From the NCBI RefSeq assembly GCF_002105155.1, contig NW_019029006.1:186001-250000 (forward strand): DNA of 64,000 bases, in the 5' to 3' direction. This document shows positions 50,298-62,262 of the stretch, in pieces; the first letter of the stretch is position 1; each line of letters starts with the position of its first letter. The notes beneath the pieces were generated by a model. It searched no databases. It was given only the letters and a program-made list of their open reading frames with translations, and was not told the origin of the DNA. Both the position numbers and the translations under genes were made by a program. Source of the DNA: Lobosporangium transversale. Lineage: Eukaryota > Mortierellomycota > Mortierellomycetes > Mortierellales > Mortierellaceae.

Positions 50298-50322
50298 CTG
50301 CAGCCACGGGCAGTGGCTGCAG
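50298..50322. repeat. Perfect 10-bp stem, 5-nt loop hairpin
   Basis: CTGCAGCCAC, loop GGGCA, GTGGCTGCAG. It is GC-rich in an AT-rich setting and not followed by a T-run. Confidence 0.85.
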
Positions 50323-51067
50323 AAACGTATTTTATCTGAATGCTGATAGGATACAGAAGGGGTGTGATTGCATAGTGGCAGAACCTGCTCTTCCGTATTT
50401 TAGTATAGAGTTGAAAACGGTTTTTTTATGCTCTGTGCTCTCTCGTTAATCTTAAGGTGCCTTTAAAACACAGGTCTCTGGCTAAAAAATCTGTCTCTGT
50501 CCTTGTTCTTATTTTGTGTGCATTGTAATAATAAAACAATGTATCATAGCGCCTTTTTTATATTCCATTATTTGCTGTTCTAGTTATTCTATCTCGTAAT
50601 ATTCCTTTATTGAATTAAAGACTGAATTGTTTGAGATAAAGATTAAATAAACAATCGACAAAAAAAGTATCTTAATGGTTCCCAAAAGTGAGGGTAGATG
50701 GCTGTTCATAAAAGAATGAAAAACAGTGTTCATGTCCCCGATCAGATTGAATCTTATTGAATCGTATTTAATATGGTAACTCGCACCCTTTGTTTTCTCC
50801 TTGACCATAAAAAAAAATGCGCGAGTGTTCAATGTGCGTCTGCGTGTGCGTGGGTGCTGGCTGCCTCATTTTTTATTTGTGTCGATTCATTTGATTCATT
50901 CATTCACTTTTTTTTTTTTTTTTTTTTACGTTATGCATTTTTGACTAACCATCAATAGAGACAATATTTTCGAATATAATCTTCCTTGAATATATTATAT
51001 ATATTATATATATTATTATAATAATAAGGCAATTCACTTCCCCAACCATCTGACTCTGACACATCCT

Positions 51068-51075
51068 TATAAATA
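51068..51075 (+). promoter_or_regulatory. TATA box of the bZIP gene
   Basis: TATAAATA lies about 355 bp upstream of the ATG at 51429, followed by a CT-rich leader. A minimal ATG-CAT-TAA frame lies just downstream at about 51091, near the likely transcription start. Confidence 0.5.
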
Positions 51076-51428
51076 CTCTTGTTTCTTTTGATGCATTAAC
51101 CTTTCTTCTTTTCTTTTCCTTTTTTTTCTTGGTTGGATCTTCATTTTATCACGCTCCTTGCTCATTGTAACTTTGACACTTCTTTTCAGACATATCAAGA
51201 AGTATTTAAAAACTCATTCAGTCTTCTTTACCCCTCTCCTCCTTCACAAGCTTTTTCTTTTTCCCGAACATTTTATTTTGCGTCCCTCTTTATCGACAAC
51301 ACCGCGACAGCCTACAGCCCGGTTAATAACATTAATAAGAATTACAAAAGCACCCCTTTTCTTCTCACACATCCTTGTTCTCTTCAAAGTCAGAGCCAAC
51401 AAGTTTTTTCTTTTAAAGAATCAAAATC

Positions 51429-53422
51429 ATGTCTTTGGAAGCCGATATCCGTCGAGGTAGGCATTTTTATCCAGTGATCCTCACTGTCTTTTTATATTGT
51501 ATTATACAATATATTATGGCCAGAGAATCTCATGTCCCTTTTTTTCTGCGGACATGCCACCATCAAAAGCAGAAAGATCATCAAAAAACACCATCACGTT
51601 ACTCTTTTTTCATTGCCCTATTACAATCACTATCTCTTCTACTCAAAATCCTCTCACTTCTTGCCTATTAAAGAAAGGAAAATATTAAAAGCGTTTATAA
51701 TCTCTCTATACAGACGAGATCAACGTTGACTTTGACTTGCACATCTTCCCCTTTATTGCATATGTTTATCTCACCTGCTGCCGATGATGGACTTGTTCGT
51801 TTGATGTTCAAAAAAAAAAACTCTGACACTGTTTTCCTGACTGTCACAATGATATACTGATGCCAACCAACAAAAACTATTTCCTATTATTACCCTCTCA
51901 TTTTTTTTTCCCCTCATTTTCATGATGGATAAATTCATTTTCCTTTTGGCTTTGTGAATCAATGACCTTCCCCATTTACACACAAAATACCCGACACACT
52001 TGAACATACTACTCCCTCTTCTATCAACCATCTATTTCTTTCACCCATACAGACACAATCCCTACCTTGACCTACTTCCTGATGGAATCCGAGGAACTGA
52101 CACCTGGGTTCGGTCTCAATTTAGATAATCCCTACAGCCCTTTCGAGGCCAACTACAAATTTCTCAATCCTGGCACACCGAGATCGGATGCTGATCTCTT
52201 TGAAACCAGCTTCAAGGCCCCAAGTACGATTTCTATGCTCCCGCAGCCACATCGGCCGCTTCCCGAACAGCATCCGTGGTCGGACATGGTGTTTGATGTG
52301 GCCTGCATGCCTCTGCGCCAAATGTCGCCTGGTATCTCTCTCCCATCAGCTTCCCCAAACTCCTCTATGCCCACACCACCTCTTTATTCAGGTTCTACCG
52401 TTTCGAGCGCCTTTAGTTCGCGAACATCCTCCATGTGCTCTGACCAACCTCTCACACTTGTTGAAGCTACCCGTACTCTTACTCATGATCACCTCACCTT
52501 TAACCTTTCTCCCTCCAAAAAGTCAAAACACAGTGACCTGGATCTTCCACCTCTTGCACCTGATTCTCCTGTACAGGACTCTCTTGTACCGAGCGATACT
52601 TTAAGAAACAGCAGCATGGACACAACTCTCTCTAGTGAAATTTATTCCCAGCTTGACCTTCAAGGGGATGATCTTGAAGCAGATGGCCAAGATATGAGTG
52701 ACCATTTTGAAAGCACCATGGATGTGGATTCAAATGAGTCTAATGATGAAGGCGATGACGAGGCTGGCTCCTTCAAAGACTCCGATTCGCGTGAATCATC
52801 CTCTATGGGCGACATCTCTCCTGTCAAAGGTCGCGCCACGCGCTCATCCGCTCGGGCTGCCACTAGAGCGTCCAAATCCAAGCCACCAGCCAAGACGTCC
52901 ACAAGAGCAAAGAAGAACGTTGCAACCAAAGCCGCACAGGCCCCACAGAAGATCAAGACAACCCTAAAGAATGCAGGCCGAGCCTCTTCCATGGGATCTA
53001 AATCACCTACTAGTGCTAGCGATAGCAGCAGTAGTGGTAGCATCAGTAGCAGCAGTTCCCGCAAACATTCTTCCGCTGAAGAAGAATCTCCTGAAGCCAA
53101 ACGTCAAAAGTTCTTGGAACGCAACCGTATGGCCGCGTCCAAATGTCGAGAGAAGAAGCGACTGCAAACTCTTAAGACGATTGCTGACGCAGATGCTATC
53201 ACTGCACGCAACCAAGCTTTACATGAGCTGCAAGAAGAGTTACAGGAAGAGGTACGGACACTCAAAAACCAGATTCTATGTCACCGTGACTGCGGTTGTG
53301 ATGTGATTCAGAAGTTTGTTCAGAGCAGCTTTGGTGCAGCCTCGATTTTTGCAGGACCAGCCCATGCACAAATTCAAGCACAAGTGCGCGCAGCTGCCCG
53401 TCCACACACCCATATGCTTTAA
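51429..53422 (+). CDS. bZIP transcription factor, ATF/CREB (Atf1) type
   Basis: Exons 51429-51456 and 52053-53422 encode 465 residues; exon 1 codes only MSLEADIRR plus one base. The N-terminal half is Ser/Pro-rich and acidic in places. A basic Ala/Lys/Arg-rich stretch (ATRSSARAATRASKSKPPAK) precedes the bZIP. The basic region KRQKFLERNRMAASKCREKK (about residues 348-367) is of ATF2/Atf1 type. A short leucine zipper follows (LHELQEELQEEVRTLKNQIL) and the ATF signature end CHRDCGCDVI. Such factors bind CRE-like TGACGT sites and act downstream of stress MAP kinases. The intron is long (596 nt) and has a second usable acceptor at 51713 that would give a truncated product. Confidence 0.9.
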
Positions 53423-54337
53423 AAAAGCAGTAGTGTAGCCACCTGTCTTTGTAATTTTTTTTCTCTTTCAAACTTTATGACTATTCTCGCATGAATTTCT
53501 GCAGCACATCAGGATATTGCTTAATACCGCGACAAATGTACATAGTGATCAAAACTTTCCAGGGTCGCGCGTCTTTCCTCTACTTTGTTAGTCCTCTCAC
53601 TGTACCATATAGTATTTTCCTTTTCAGCGTCTTTATTTTATTACTTTTTACTTTTTCTCAAGAAAAAACATAGTACATCTATTACTGTTCGTGCACGTCG
53701 CACTAAACAAATAAAAATCCATTATTGCTTCAAAAACGTGTTTTGTTGGTTATATGTTCCTCTCGTGGTAAAAGAACATCAGAAGGAATAATCATCAATT
53801 ATCCGGTTCGAATGGCATAGCAAATTGCACAGCTCTTGTAGAAACGAGTGGAAAAACCTGAATCAGCGAGACACATGGCAACGGAATTTCCCTAGATAAT
53901 AACGAGGATGGTAGTACAACCAGAGCCGCCTATAGAAAGTCCATAGTCAACCAACGGATATAGTTCATTGAAGAAAAAAGAGCATTGTTGACGCGTCGTG
54001 AATAAAGTTGCGCTCTTTCGCAGAAATCAAAGCTTAATGGTTAATGTTTAATGAAATATCAATACCGGGAGTTCATCTTGCCAACGAAAGAGGGAAGAAT
54101 CACTCATGTCCAACGTTGAAGTGTTTTTTGAATATAATTTTTGAATGGGCTTGTGCATCTTCTATACTTTAATGTGGTTGTGTCTGTGTATCATCATTAT
54201 CACCATCAAGCATTGCCCTTTCTTCCTCGCCCATCTCCTTTCTTCCCAACGCCATTTTTTCTTCTATTTTTTTCTTTTCATTTCCACTACCACCACAGTA
54301 AACTTGGTAGTACACGAAGATATATTTTTGACACATT
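53423..54337. other. Spacer between bZIP and YPD1
   Basis: About 0.9 kb. An ACGCGT (MluI cell-cycle-box-like) occurs at about 53991 and a CT-rich leader precedes 54338. No gene is seen. Confidence 0.45.
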
Positions 54338-55472
54338 ATGAATACTACGTTGACGACACAGCCAGAGCATGTACTGGTAAGCCATAACTTAGTGGCGTTC
54401 TGAATGGTGCAAAAAAAAAAAAAAAAGATTGATTAGAATTAAATTGGCATCAATGAACATCCATTACGAATTGAATAAATTAGGATGTGGCTGTTCTTTA
54501 ATGCATGTTATGCATGTGTTGCATGTGATGACACGAATGAATATTCTTTGAAGCTTAATATATGGCAACAACGCGTTGGAAAAACTAAAAATAAAAAGAA
54601 AGGGACCTTCATCCTAATAAATATGGAGCCTGTGTTGGCGCATTCATGTTGCCATATTACACATCATCGATGAATTGAATATTTCCAACCTGTTATTTCT
54701 TTCATCACAATCATTCTTATCCTATTCTGGTCATTGTATTCATCTTTAGAAGCTTCAGACCACAGATAGAGACAATGATGTCCCATCTGATTCGGAAGCG
54801 GATGATGACTACGGATATGATGAGGATCAGGAGGAGGAAGACAGTAATGGGATCATTGATCATACAACATTTGACCAGTTACTGGAGATGGACGATGAAG
54901 AAGACCGTGAGTTCTCAAAGTCCTTGGTTTTCAATTATTTCGAGCAAGCAGAGCAGACATTTGAAGAGCTAGAAGAAGCCATGTAAGCAAACAAGAAAAG
55001 TTTATTATAGTATGCAGATGGGCCATATGACCGAAATGGCATTGGCACATCCAATATCAAAATATTACAGGTGGTTTTTGGTTTTAAAACAGAAACACGA
55101 TGACACTTTTTCCACTGGAGAACTTTTAAACAAATCTTTCAAGTGCACGTTACATTGTTGCAGGATCAAATAATAAAGCCACTCTTTTCTTTTATTTTAA
55201 CTATACCGCGCAGGTCACGTCTTGGCTTCGCAGATCTTTCGAGACTTGGTCATTTTCTGAAAGGCTCATCTGCAGCCTTGGGACTGATCAAGATTAAGTC
55301 CTCATGCGAGAGACTGCAGCATTATGGAAACCGTAAAGAGGCTGATGGTGTCACGTCTATAACGAACAAGGAAGCTGAATTGCTGATCCGAGCCTTGTTG
55401 ATTCAGATGAGGAAAGAATATGAAGAAGCGAAGGAATATTTGAAAGACTTTTACAAAGATGGAGATGAGTAA
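54338..55472 (+). CDS. YPD1: Histidine phosphotransfer protein (Ypd1-type HPt)
   Basis: Exons 54338-54376, 54750-54982 and 55214-55472 encode 176 residues. An acidic N-terminal stretch (DSEADDDYGYDEDQEEED) leads into the HPt four-helix bundle: IDHTTFDQLLEMDDEED, LVFNYFEQAEQTFEEL, and the phosphoacceptor motif LGHFLKGSSAALGL with H104. In fungi Ypd1 passes phosphate from hybrid histidine kinases (Sln1-like) to the response regulators Ssk1 and Skn7 in osmotic and oxidative stress. Stress output via Hog1 commonly reaches Atf1-type bZIPs; one lies next door, though the proximity may be chance. Confidence 0.93.
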
Positions 55473-56143
55473 ATATTGTTTTTTGTATCTTTCGTTCTGT
55501 TATTACATCTCTTTATTTTACATCTATCTAGTCATCTCTCCTTTAGTATTTGTTATATTTCTTTATGTCTTACTATATTGTCTAAATACAGACGGACAAA
55601 TATACGATCGCTGAAAACTGTCAAGAGGCAAAATCATTGTCTTTCTTTTCGTCTAACCAAACCGGGGCACGATTTCTTCTCAAAAATTATGGCGTTTTTT
55701 TTTTTTTTTTTTTTTTTTTTTAATCGTGGGAAGGATGACGATGCCAGAGCTATAACACTCGGCGGATTTTTAGTCTTTACGTAATATTCCATAAAATTTG
55801 ATTCAATCATTGATTATATTCTATTCCTTGTCACTAAAAAAAGTCATAGATGTGTAGGTGCGAGGGGTATGATTCACCTAGGCGAACGCGAACGCGTTCT
55901 TTCCTTGATCTGATATCTACCAAAAAAAAAAAGCGTTTCAATACTTTCATAGATGTTAATATAGAATCCCAGTTGTTGATTAAGTTAGTTTTAATGATTT
56001 TTAGTAATAAACCTTACAGGTCGGGCGTTATTAAAAAAAAGCCACCTACACTGTGTTAACTCCTTTTTTGAAGGATGGACGTTAGTGGAATTATTCCCGC
56101 ACATCAACATTTATATTCATACACTTACATCAGATCAGGATCA
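55473..56143. other. Spacer YPD1 to CIA30
   Basis: About 670 bp with a poly-T at 55696-55721. No gene is seen. An in-frame ATG at 56075 could extend the CIA30 N-terminus by 23 residues. Confidence 0.45.
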
Positions 56144-56244
56144 ATGTCAGGATTAATAGGATTCGTTCGCCGCTCAATCAACGCTCTCGGAGCAGAGACC
56201 GCCAAGGGTATGGTCATCTTACATGGTCTACCTATTCCGTATTC

Positions 56245-56278
<34 letters not shown>

Positions 56279-57304
56279 CTTTCTTTTCATTTATATGGAT
56301 ATGTGTATTTTTTTTTTATGCCAACAAGACTTACTTAGCATATTGCTTATATTATATGTTCTATTTTCCTCTGAAGTCATCAAAATGGAGCACTCGCCCT
56401 GGAAGCGTGAAATGGTATTAGCATCTTTAAAAACGCCAGAAGATTTAAAAGGCTGGTTAGTAGGCTGCGATAAAGACATTGGAGGCTTCTCGGAGGCCCA
56501 CCTGGAGATCACAAAAAATAACACAGGTATATTTGTGTTTTCCTAAGAATTTCAAGCTTTTACTGTCATATTCTATCTAGTAGAGTACAATTATTTTTTA
56601 ATTTTCTGGATCTCTATTAGGTCGTTTTTATGGCCATTTATCACTGGACCTCCCCGAGAATGAGGGAATTGAAAAGAGTGGATATGCAGGAATCCGGACA
56701 AAGGTAAAGGAGCAATATAAACAGTTTCCGAAGACAGGAGAATTAAGACAAAAGATTATTCGTGTATCGATTTTTTTAACAATGCGGTTATTCCCATCAT
56801 CAATTAGACCAGACCATCGACTATCTTTGGCACACCAGTATGGGATACATGTTTATATGAGTATTTGTCATTAAGAGTCAAAGGAGATGAACGAAAATAC
56901 TTTGTCAATCTTCAAACAGATGGTGTTGTTCCTACAGATCTTTATCAACATCGCCTTTTCCTCAAGACTCCACGTGAGTGGGAGACTGTCTTGGTATATT
57001 CTTTTTATTTTTTTTTATTTTTTTTATGGATGTATGTATGGCGAAGAATGAATGGTTTGGTCGTCTCAATATGCATTTAATCTTTTTATTATGTAAAATA
57101 TCATAGATCCCATTCAAGGATTTTATCTTGACAAATCAAGGCTTCATCCAGGAAGAGCAAATTGAAATTTTCAGGGAGAGGGTGAAGAACGTGGGCATTT
57201 CAATCATTGACAGGCAGTCTGGACCGTTCGAGCTCGAAATTGAAAGTATCAGCGCTGTCAATCTTGGCCCAGATCCCAATGCGCGACCAGATGATGATGA
57301 TTAG
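56144..57304 (+). CDS. CIA30: Complex I intermediate-associated protein 30 (NDUFAF1/CIA30)
   Basis: Exons 56144-56207, 56377-56526, 56621-56703, 56808-56993 and 57107-57304 encode 226 residues. The start MSGLIGFVRRSINALGAET is basic and hydroxyl-rich, compatible with mitochondrial import. CIA30 landmarks are DIGGFSEAHLE, GRFYGHLSLDLPE, SGYAGIRTK, WDTCLYEYLSLRVKGDERKY, the WETVLIPFKDF block and GISIIDRQSGPFELEIESIS. The family is a galactose-binding-fold chaperone for assembly of the complex I membrane arm. Intron 1 has poly-A of about 28. An upstream in-frame ATG at 56075 would add 23 residues; the shorter start is preferred for its targeting-like N-terminus. Confidence 0.93.
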
Positions 57305-57453
57305 CTAGGAGATATCCCAATGCATATAATACAAAAATAATTTGCGATACATAAGGTTTATTATACATGACAGGTGGAGCAATACTGGTAAAGATGTGTA
57401 TAAGAAAAGTAGAGAGACAAAAATAACGTCTAAATTTAAAAATGGAAAGGAAT

Positions 57454-59899
57454 TTACTGGCGACGCTTCTTGCCCTGGTCGCGAAGTTTTGTTGCGAGCT
57501 TATGAGGATCTTCGGGCTTGACCTTGTTACGGTTCCTGTTCTTGACGTTAGCCGTCTCATAGTAATGGGTGCCAACCTTACCCTTGTTCGTGGTCATGCG
57601 GGCCTCCTTGATAGGCTTGACATCTTCTTCGTCTTTCATTTCATTCTCCTCAATGTGCTTCCGCTTGGTACCCTTTGAAGTCTTCTTCACATCCCTGACC
57701 TCAAAGCCAGCTGGTCCTGTGGCTGCAGCTGCGGCACGCTTTAGTGCAGCACGTTTCTTGATCCTTTGCTTACGTTCTGCACCCTCATCGGAAAGCTCGA
57801 GCTCACTGTCAACATCCTCTTCATCATCTTTATCTTCCTGACCAGGGATAGTATCCACAGTCTCTCCCACAACGTTGGCGAAGACATCATCCCAATCAAG
57901 CTTCTCTCCAGAAATTGCACTGCTAGCTTTGGCTTCCACAGCCTTAGACTCCTTTTTGGTCTTCTTCTCTTGGCGAAGCTGTGCCTTACTCTTACGGGTT
58001 TTAACGGACGCACTGCTGGATCTGCCTTTCTTTCCCTCATCCTCATCCTCATCTGCTTCCTCATTGTCAGTGTTGATATCGTCCTCGTCAACCTCATCTG
58101 GGAGAATACCTTCAGGAGCACTGCTCTCCTGCTTGCTCCTCTCCTCTTCTATGAGGAATGCATTTTTAGCCAGATCATCAGGCATGAACTTTTGCATAAC
58201 AGGGATCTTTGAGAAAATCTGCTCAACCTGTGGCACTGAGGAGTCGACATAATTATGAGGGGCTGTTCCCTCTCCTGCCTCTCCTGCCTCTCCTGCAGGT
58301 TTATCACCTTCAGGAGGTGGGGTGTAGTAAGGGATCTTGCCACGGAGCCAGTCATTCAAAACCATCTTGGCAACACTACCAAGATCAGCCTCACCTCCTT
58401 TGACTAACTTTCCGGTACGCTTGGCAAGTTGAGTCAAAAAGTCCACGGAGTCTTCCCAATGATCCAGCTCATAGGTGCGCTGAATATATTCTGGACGGAC
58501 ACGATTGAGAAGCTCGGGAATATAGTCATCAGGCTGTTTGACGTTCTCAACACGAACAACTCCCTTGAGCACAATGTCTGTCTCTGTGTCTGTGGTAGAA
58601 GGGTGAACAACACCAGGGCAATCAATCAAATAAATACGTTTCATGAGAGTGATATACTGCCAGACTTTGGTCTCTCCGGGAATAGGGGCAACATTGCAAA
58701 CTTTCTTGCCGCGGAGTGTGTTGATGATGCTGGATTTTCCGGTGTTAGGGTAGCCAATGAAGCCGACCGAGATTTGCTTTTTATCTGAATGAAGAGCAGA
58801 GAATTGGCGAAGAAGCTGGATCAAGGATCCTTTTCCAAAGGAGTTGTTGATGGAGGCGTGGAAAGCTAGGGTGGGGTATTCCTTGGAAAGTGTCTTGACC
58901 CACTTCGCCTAAAAACGAGAAGTAACAAATGATAATAACGTTTAGAACAGCCTATAACATAACAAATAAACAAACAAATAAGTAGACAAAAAATAATGAT
59001 GAATATTTTGTGAAACATGGGATTTTACCGTAACCCAAGTGGGAACGAGATCGCACTTGTTGAGGACAAAAATGAGTTGTTTGTGGCGAGCTTCTTTCTT
59101 GATGTGATATTCAACATTCGAGCAGCGGGTTCCCAGAGGGTCGCGAGCATCCAAAACATGGATAACAACATCCGAAGAATCGATGACCTTGTACAACTCT
59201 CCCCAGATACGTTTGGACTGTCCTTTTTGAAAGACGCTGTCTCTTGCCTCCTCAATCCAGTCCGTGACCTTATTGGAAGTCAAATTCTTATCAGATTTCT
59301 CATCATAGTTTTCTAATGTCGATTCAACTTTAGCTGCCAAATCCTCAAGACTGCCTGAAGACAGCTTTGGGCGCTTGCGTTGGGCTTTGTTTCCAAAAGT
59401 ATCGCTAAACGGCTCTGTTTCTAATACATGCATCTTCCCCACCTGTGAATAATGCAAAAGTAGTATGAGCAAAAAGTATTTCCTAGAGGTGTCCAAACGT
59501 AACAGTGGTATTGCAATTTTCTCTTACATGAACAGGGTCCTGTAGAAGAGACATAGGAAGCTTGTGTTGTCTCAAGAGGACCTGAAAGGGGTCGTTGACT
59601 TTGGCAGCCAGATTCTCTCTAAAGCTCTCAAGAGCTTTTTGTCCAATAACTCTGGTATTCCCGAACCATTTGCGATTGGGCGCGACACGGCCAGGTTCCA
59701 CAGTCTTACTCTGAAAGGCTGCGGCTTTGATGATTTTACCCTGGGCGTTACGGATAGCTCTGCCTCCTTTCAAGAGCTGCACTTGTCTAGCAGCTTTAGC
59801 ATCTCTATAAAAATTCTCGCCTTTAACCTTGACATTACCGAGGCCATCGGAGCCGCCGGTAGCCTTGACTCTGTTCTTCTCTTTCTTCAATTGACCCAT
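57454..59899 (-). CDS. NOG2: Nucleolar GTP-binding protein 2 (circularly permuted GTPase)
   Basis: Exons 59528-59899, 59029-59442 and 57454-58908 (all phase 0) encode 746 residues; human GNL2 has 731. The N-terminus [18 protein letters not shown] and the NGP1 region ([19 protein letters not shown]) are typical. G motifs are circularly permuted: G5-like [10 protein letters not shown]4 NKCDLVP, then G1 [10 protein letters not shown]2 region [10 protein letters not shown] and G3 DCPGV. The C-terminus is acidic then Lys/Arg-rich, ending [15 protein letters not shown]. Nog2 binds pre-60S particles in the nucleolus and nucleus and blocks early Nmd3 binding. Confidence 0.96.
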
Positions 59900-60169
59900 G
59901 ATGTATTAATGTATAAATGGTAAGGGGAAAAAGGAGTAAAGAGATGAGTCGAATGAAAAGAATGAGTTGGACACTGAGCAAAAGTTTGTTTTCTTTTCTT
60001 TTTTTTTTTTGTGACTGCTCCTCAATTTATTATTGTTATTATTTTATTGGTGCGACATCTTGAGGCTTCCGATACGTCAGTGGGGTCGCTGGAGCGCCAG
60101 GCACAAAAACACGGAGCCCTTTGCGTTCGTTTCTTCTCCATCTATTCTACATTTGACTCATTCAAACAA
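59900..60169. promoter_or_regulatory. Bidirectional promoter NOG2 / COX6A
   Basis: 270 bp separate the divergent ATGs at 59899 (-) and 60170 (+). A poly-T lies at 59999-60010. No TATA box is evident. Confidence 0.55.
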
Positions 60170-60910
60170 ATGGCCTCCAGAATCGCTCAAGCTGCTAGGG
60201 GCATTCGCTTTGCTTCCTCTGCCTCTGTCTCCACTAATGCCTGGTTGGCGGAGCGCGCTGCTATCAAGGAGCACGCTGGTCGTACGTCCTTTCTTTTTTT
60301 TTTATTATTTGATTTTATGTAAAGGGATCGATGACATTGATGCAGAGCATGAAGCCATGAAGACTATTAAATTATTGTTTCATGGGGTCTAATGTATCGC
60401 AAAAAAAAAAAAAAAAAAAAAAAAGAATGGCATACACGTGCGCTCTAGGTTCTCTCGCCTGCAATCAATTAAAATACACGGACGCTCCCCTTTGCTTTTA
60501 TCGTGCGCTCGGACAAAATCTAGGAAGCAACATCTTACACGTCGATTCTTTATTGTTTATTGTTCATCTTTAGCTGCTGCTGAGACATGGCGCAAGATTT
60601 CCATCTACGTCTGCATCCCTGCTATCCTTGTCACCTCTGCCAATGCCTACAATCTCTGGGCTAAGCACCAGGCCCACTTGGAGCACGAGCGCCATGAAGG
60701 TCACGAGGCTGTCAAATACCCCTACATGCGTATCCGTGCCAAGGTATTCAACATTTAGAAACTGTTTTTTTTTTTTTTTGTTTTAATATCAATATACATT
60801 TCCTAATCGTTACCACCTTTAATCATTATCCTGTTCACTTTTTTCCCTATTTCTAGGCTTTCCCTTGGGGTGATGACAGTTTGTTTTTCAATCCTGCTGT
60901 TAACATGTAA
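60170..60910 (+). CDS. COX13: Cytochrome c oxidase subunit VIa (COX6A/Cox13)
   Basis: Exons 60170-60281, 60574-60743 and 60857-60910 encode 111 residues. The start MASRIAQAARGIRFASSASV is a mitochondrial presequence. One transmembrane helix follows WRKISIYVCIPAILVTSANA, and the C-terminal side has YPYMRIRAKAFPWGDDSLFF, the COX6A signature. It is an accessory subunit of complex IV in the inner membrane. The first donor was taken as GTACGT at 60282, giving EHAGPAAETWRK; a G|GTCGTA donor 3 nt upstream is less likely. Confidence 0.93.
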
Positions 60911-62000
60911 AAAGCTATGCTATAAGCAAAGCCATTAGCTGCATTAAAATAGACATATTCTAATATATCTTATAGATGCATAGAAAAGAATAAATTTAAC
61001 ATATTATAACATCAATTTGGATGAAAGCTCTGTGCACTACCTCAACAATCTGTTCCGTTTGATGTCTGCAAGAGAGGCTTGAGTAAAGCTGTGCTCTCTT
61101 CTGAACGACGCCAAATCGTCCAAGAATCATTATCCATGCTACACAATATCATCTTTTTACTTTTATTTTTTTATTGCCTGCTTAATATCTAAGGCACTAA
61201 TAATGAGCAACATATTTTTACTAAAGAAGATCACTTATCAGTCCTCTATCGCAGATTTATTCTACGAGTTCTCCACGAGCTATCCTTTGAGATACTCCTT
61301 TCGTGATAATGACTCTCTTCACACAGTGCTTTATCCGTACTATTTCGTGCAACCAAAGGTAAATGGTATTGGAAGCACTGATGTAATTCATTACCAAGCA
61401 AGGATTAAAACATTTACCAAGTTTAAATTAGAACGAGGTGTTCAAGGTCAATGTTTTCTTTTTCATTTTCGAATATTAGTAAACATTGTTTTGAACAATG
61501 TGCTGAATGCAGTAGATCTGACGAAAAACAATGGCTACAGGGACCCCTCTGACACACACACCAAAGATTAACCCCCTTTATTTTTTGCTAGTTGTACGAT
61601 TATGCAAACTACAAATCAGTGAGTATTTTATTTATTTTGGACCTAATGCTGGAAATGCGATTCGTTACGTCTTCAACACAGCTCCATGTTCACCTTCTCC
61701 CACTTACAATCGATGCAGAAGCAATCGCATAAATGAATCCTTTCTTCCTTCTGCAACCTCAGGGGAGGGACTTTACGAGTTCTTTGCTAATTTCCCTTGT
61801 TTTGGAAATAACTTTGGACCCCAAAGGAAAACATGTATGCACTAAATAATAATGGTCCGATTCAGTTGATCGCGACACAATTCATTTTATATATTTTAGA
61901 ATAGCTAAAAAAATAAAATAAAATAAAATAAAGTATATCATGAATGAATTGTATTGTATTGTGACCAAGGAACTGGATTAATACTAATGTAACTGTTGCG

Positions 62001-62031
<31 letters not shown>

Positions 62032-62262
62032 ATTTAATTTTAATCAAAGATGTAGGAACACGCACCAGACATTATTACTTCTTACTTTCAACACCACCAC
62101 GCTATTGAGCAAGAGGGATGGATTTACTACTATTTTTTTTATAAACTATAAAATCCGTTTTCGCAACAGGCACCAAAAAAAAAAAAAAAAAAAAAAAAAA
62201 AGCAAATACGTGAAATAGGAAATTGGATGCATGCGAAACAACTTTATTTTTTACTTCCCTAA
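60911..62262. other. Spacer with possible decayed coding sequence
   Basis: Open stretches at 61203-61571 and 61531-61845 on the plus strand use different frames and are linked by acceptor-like sites (for example TTTGCTAG before 61590). They share no recognised family. A poly-A at 62000-62029 and another at 62174-62200 follow. No gene is called. Confidence 0.4.

Larger units (their letters stand above)
49843..51428. other. Upstream region of the bZIP gene
   Basis: No gene is seen. It contains a perfect 10-bp hairpin (50298-50322), poly-T runs (50217-50230, 50909-50927), an (AT)-rich stretch at 50990-51030, the TATA box below, and a short CT-rich leader. Confidence 0.5.
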
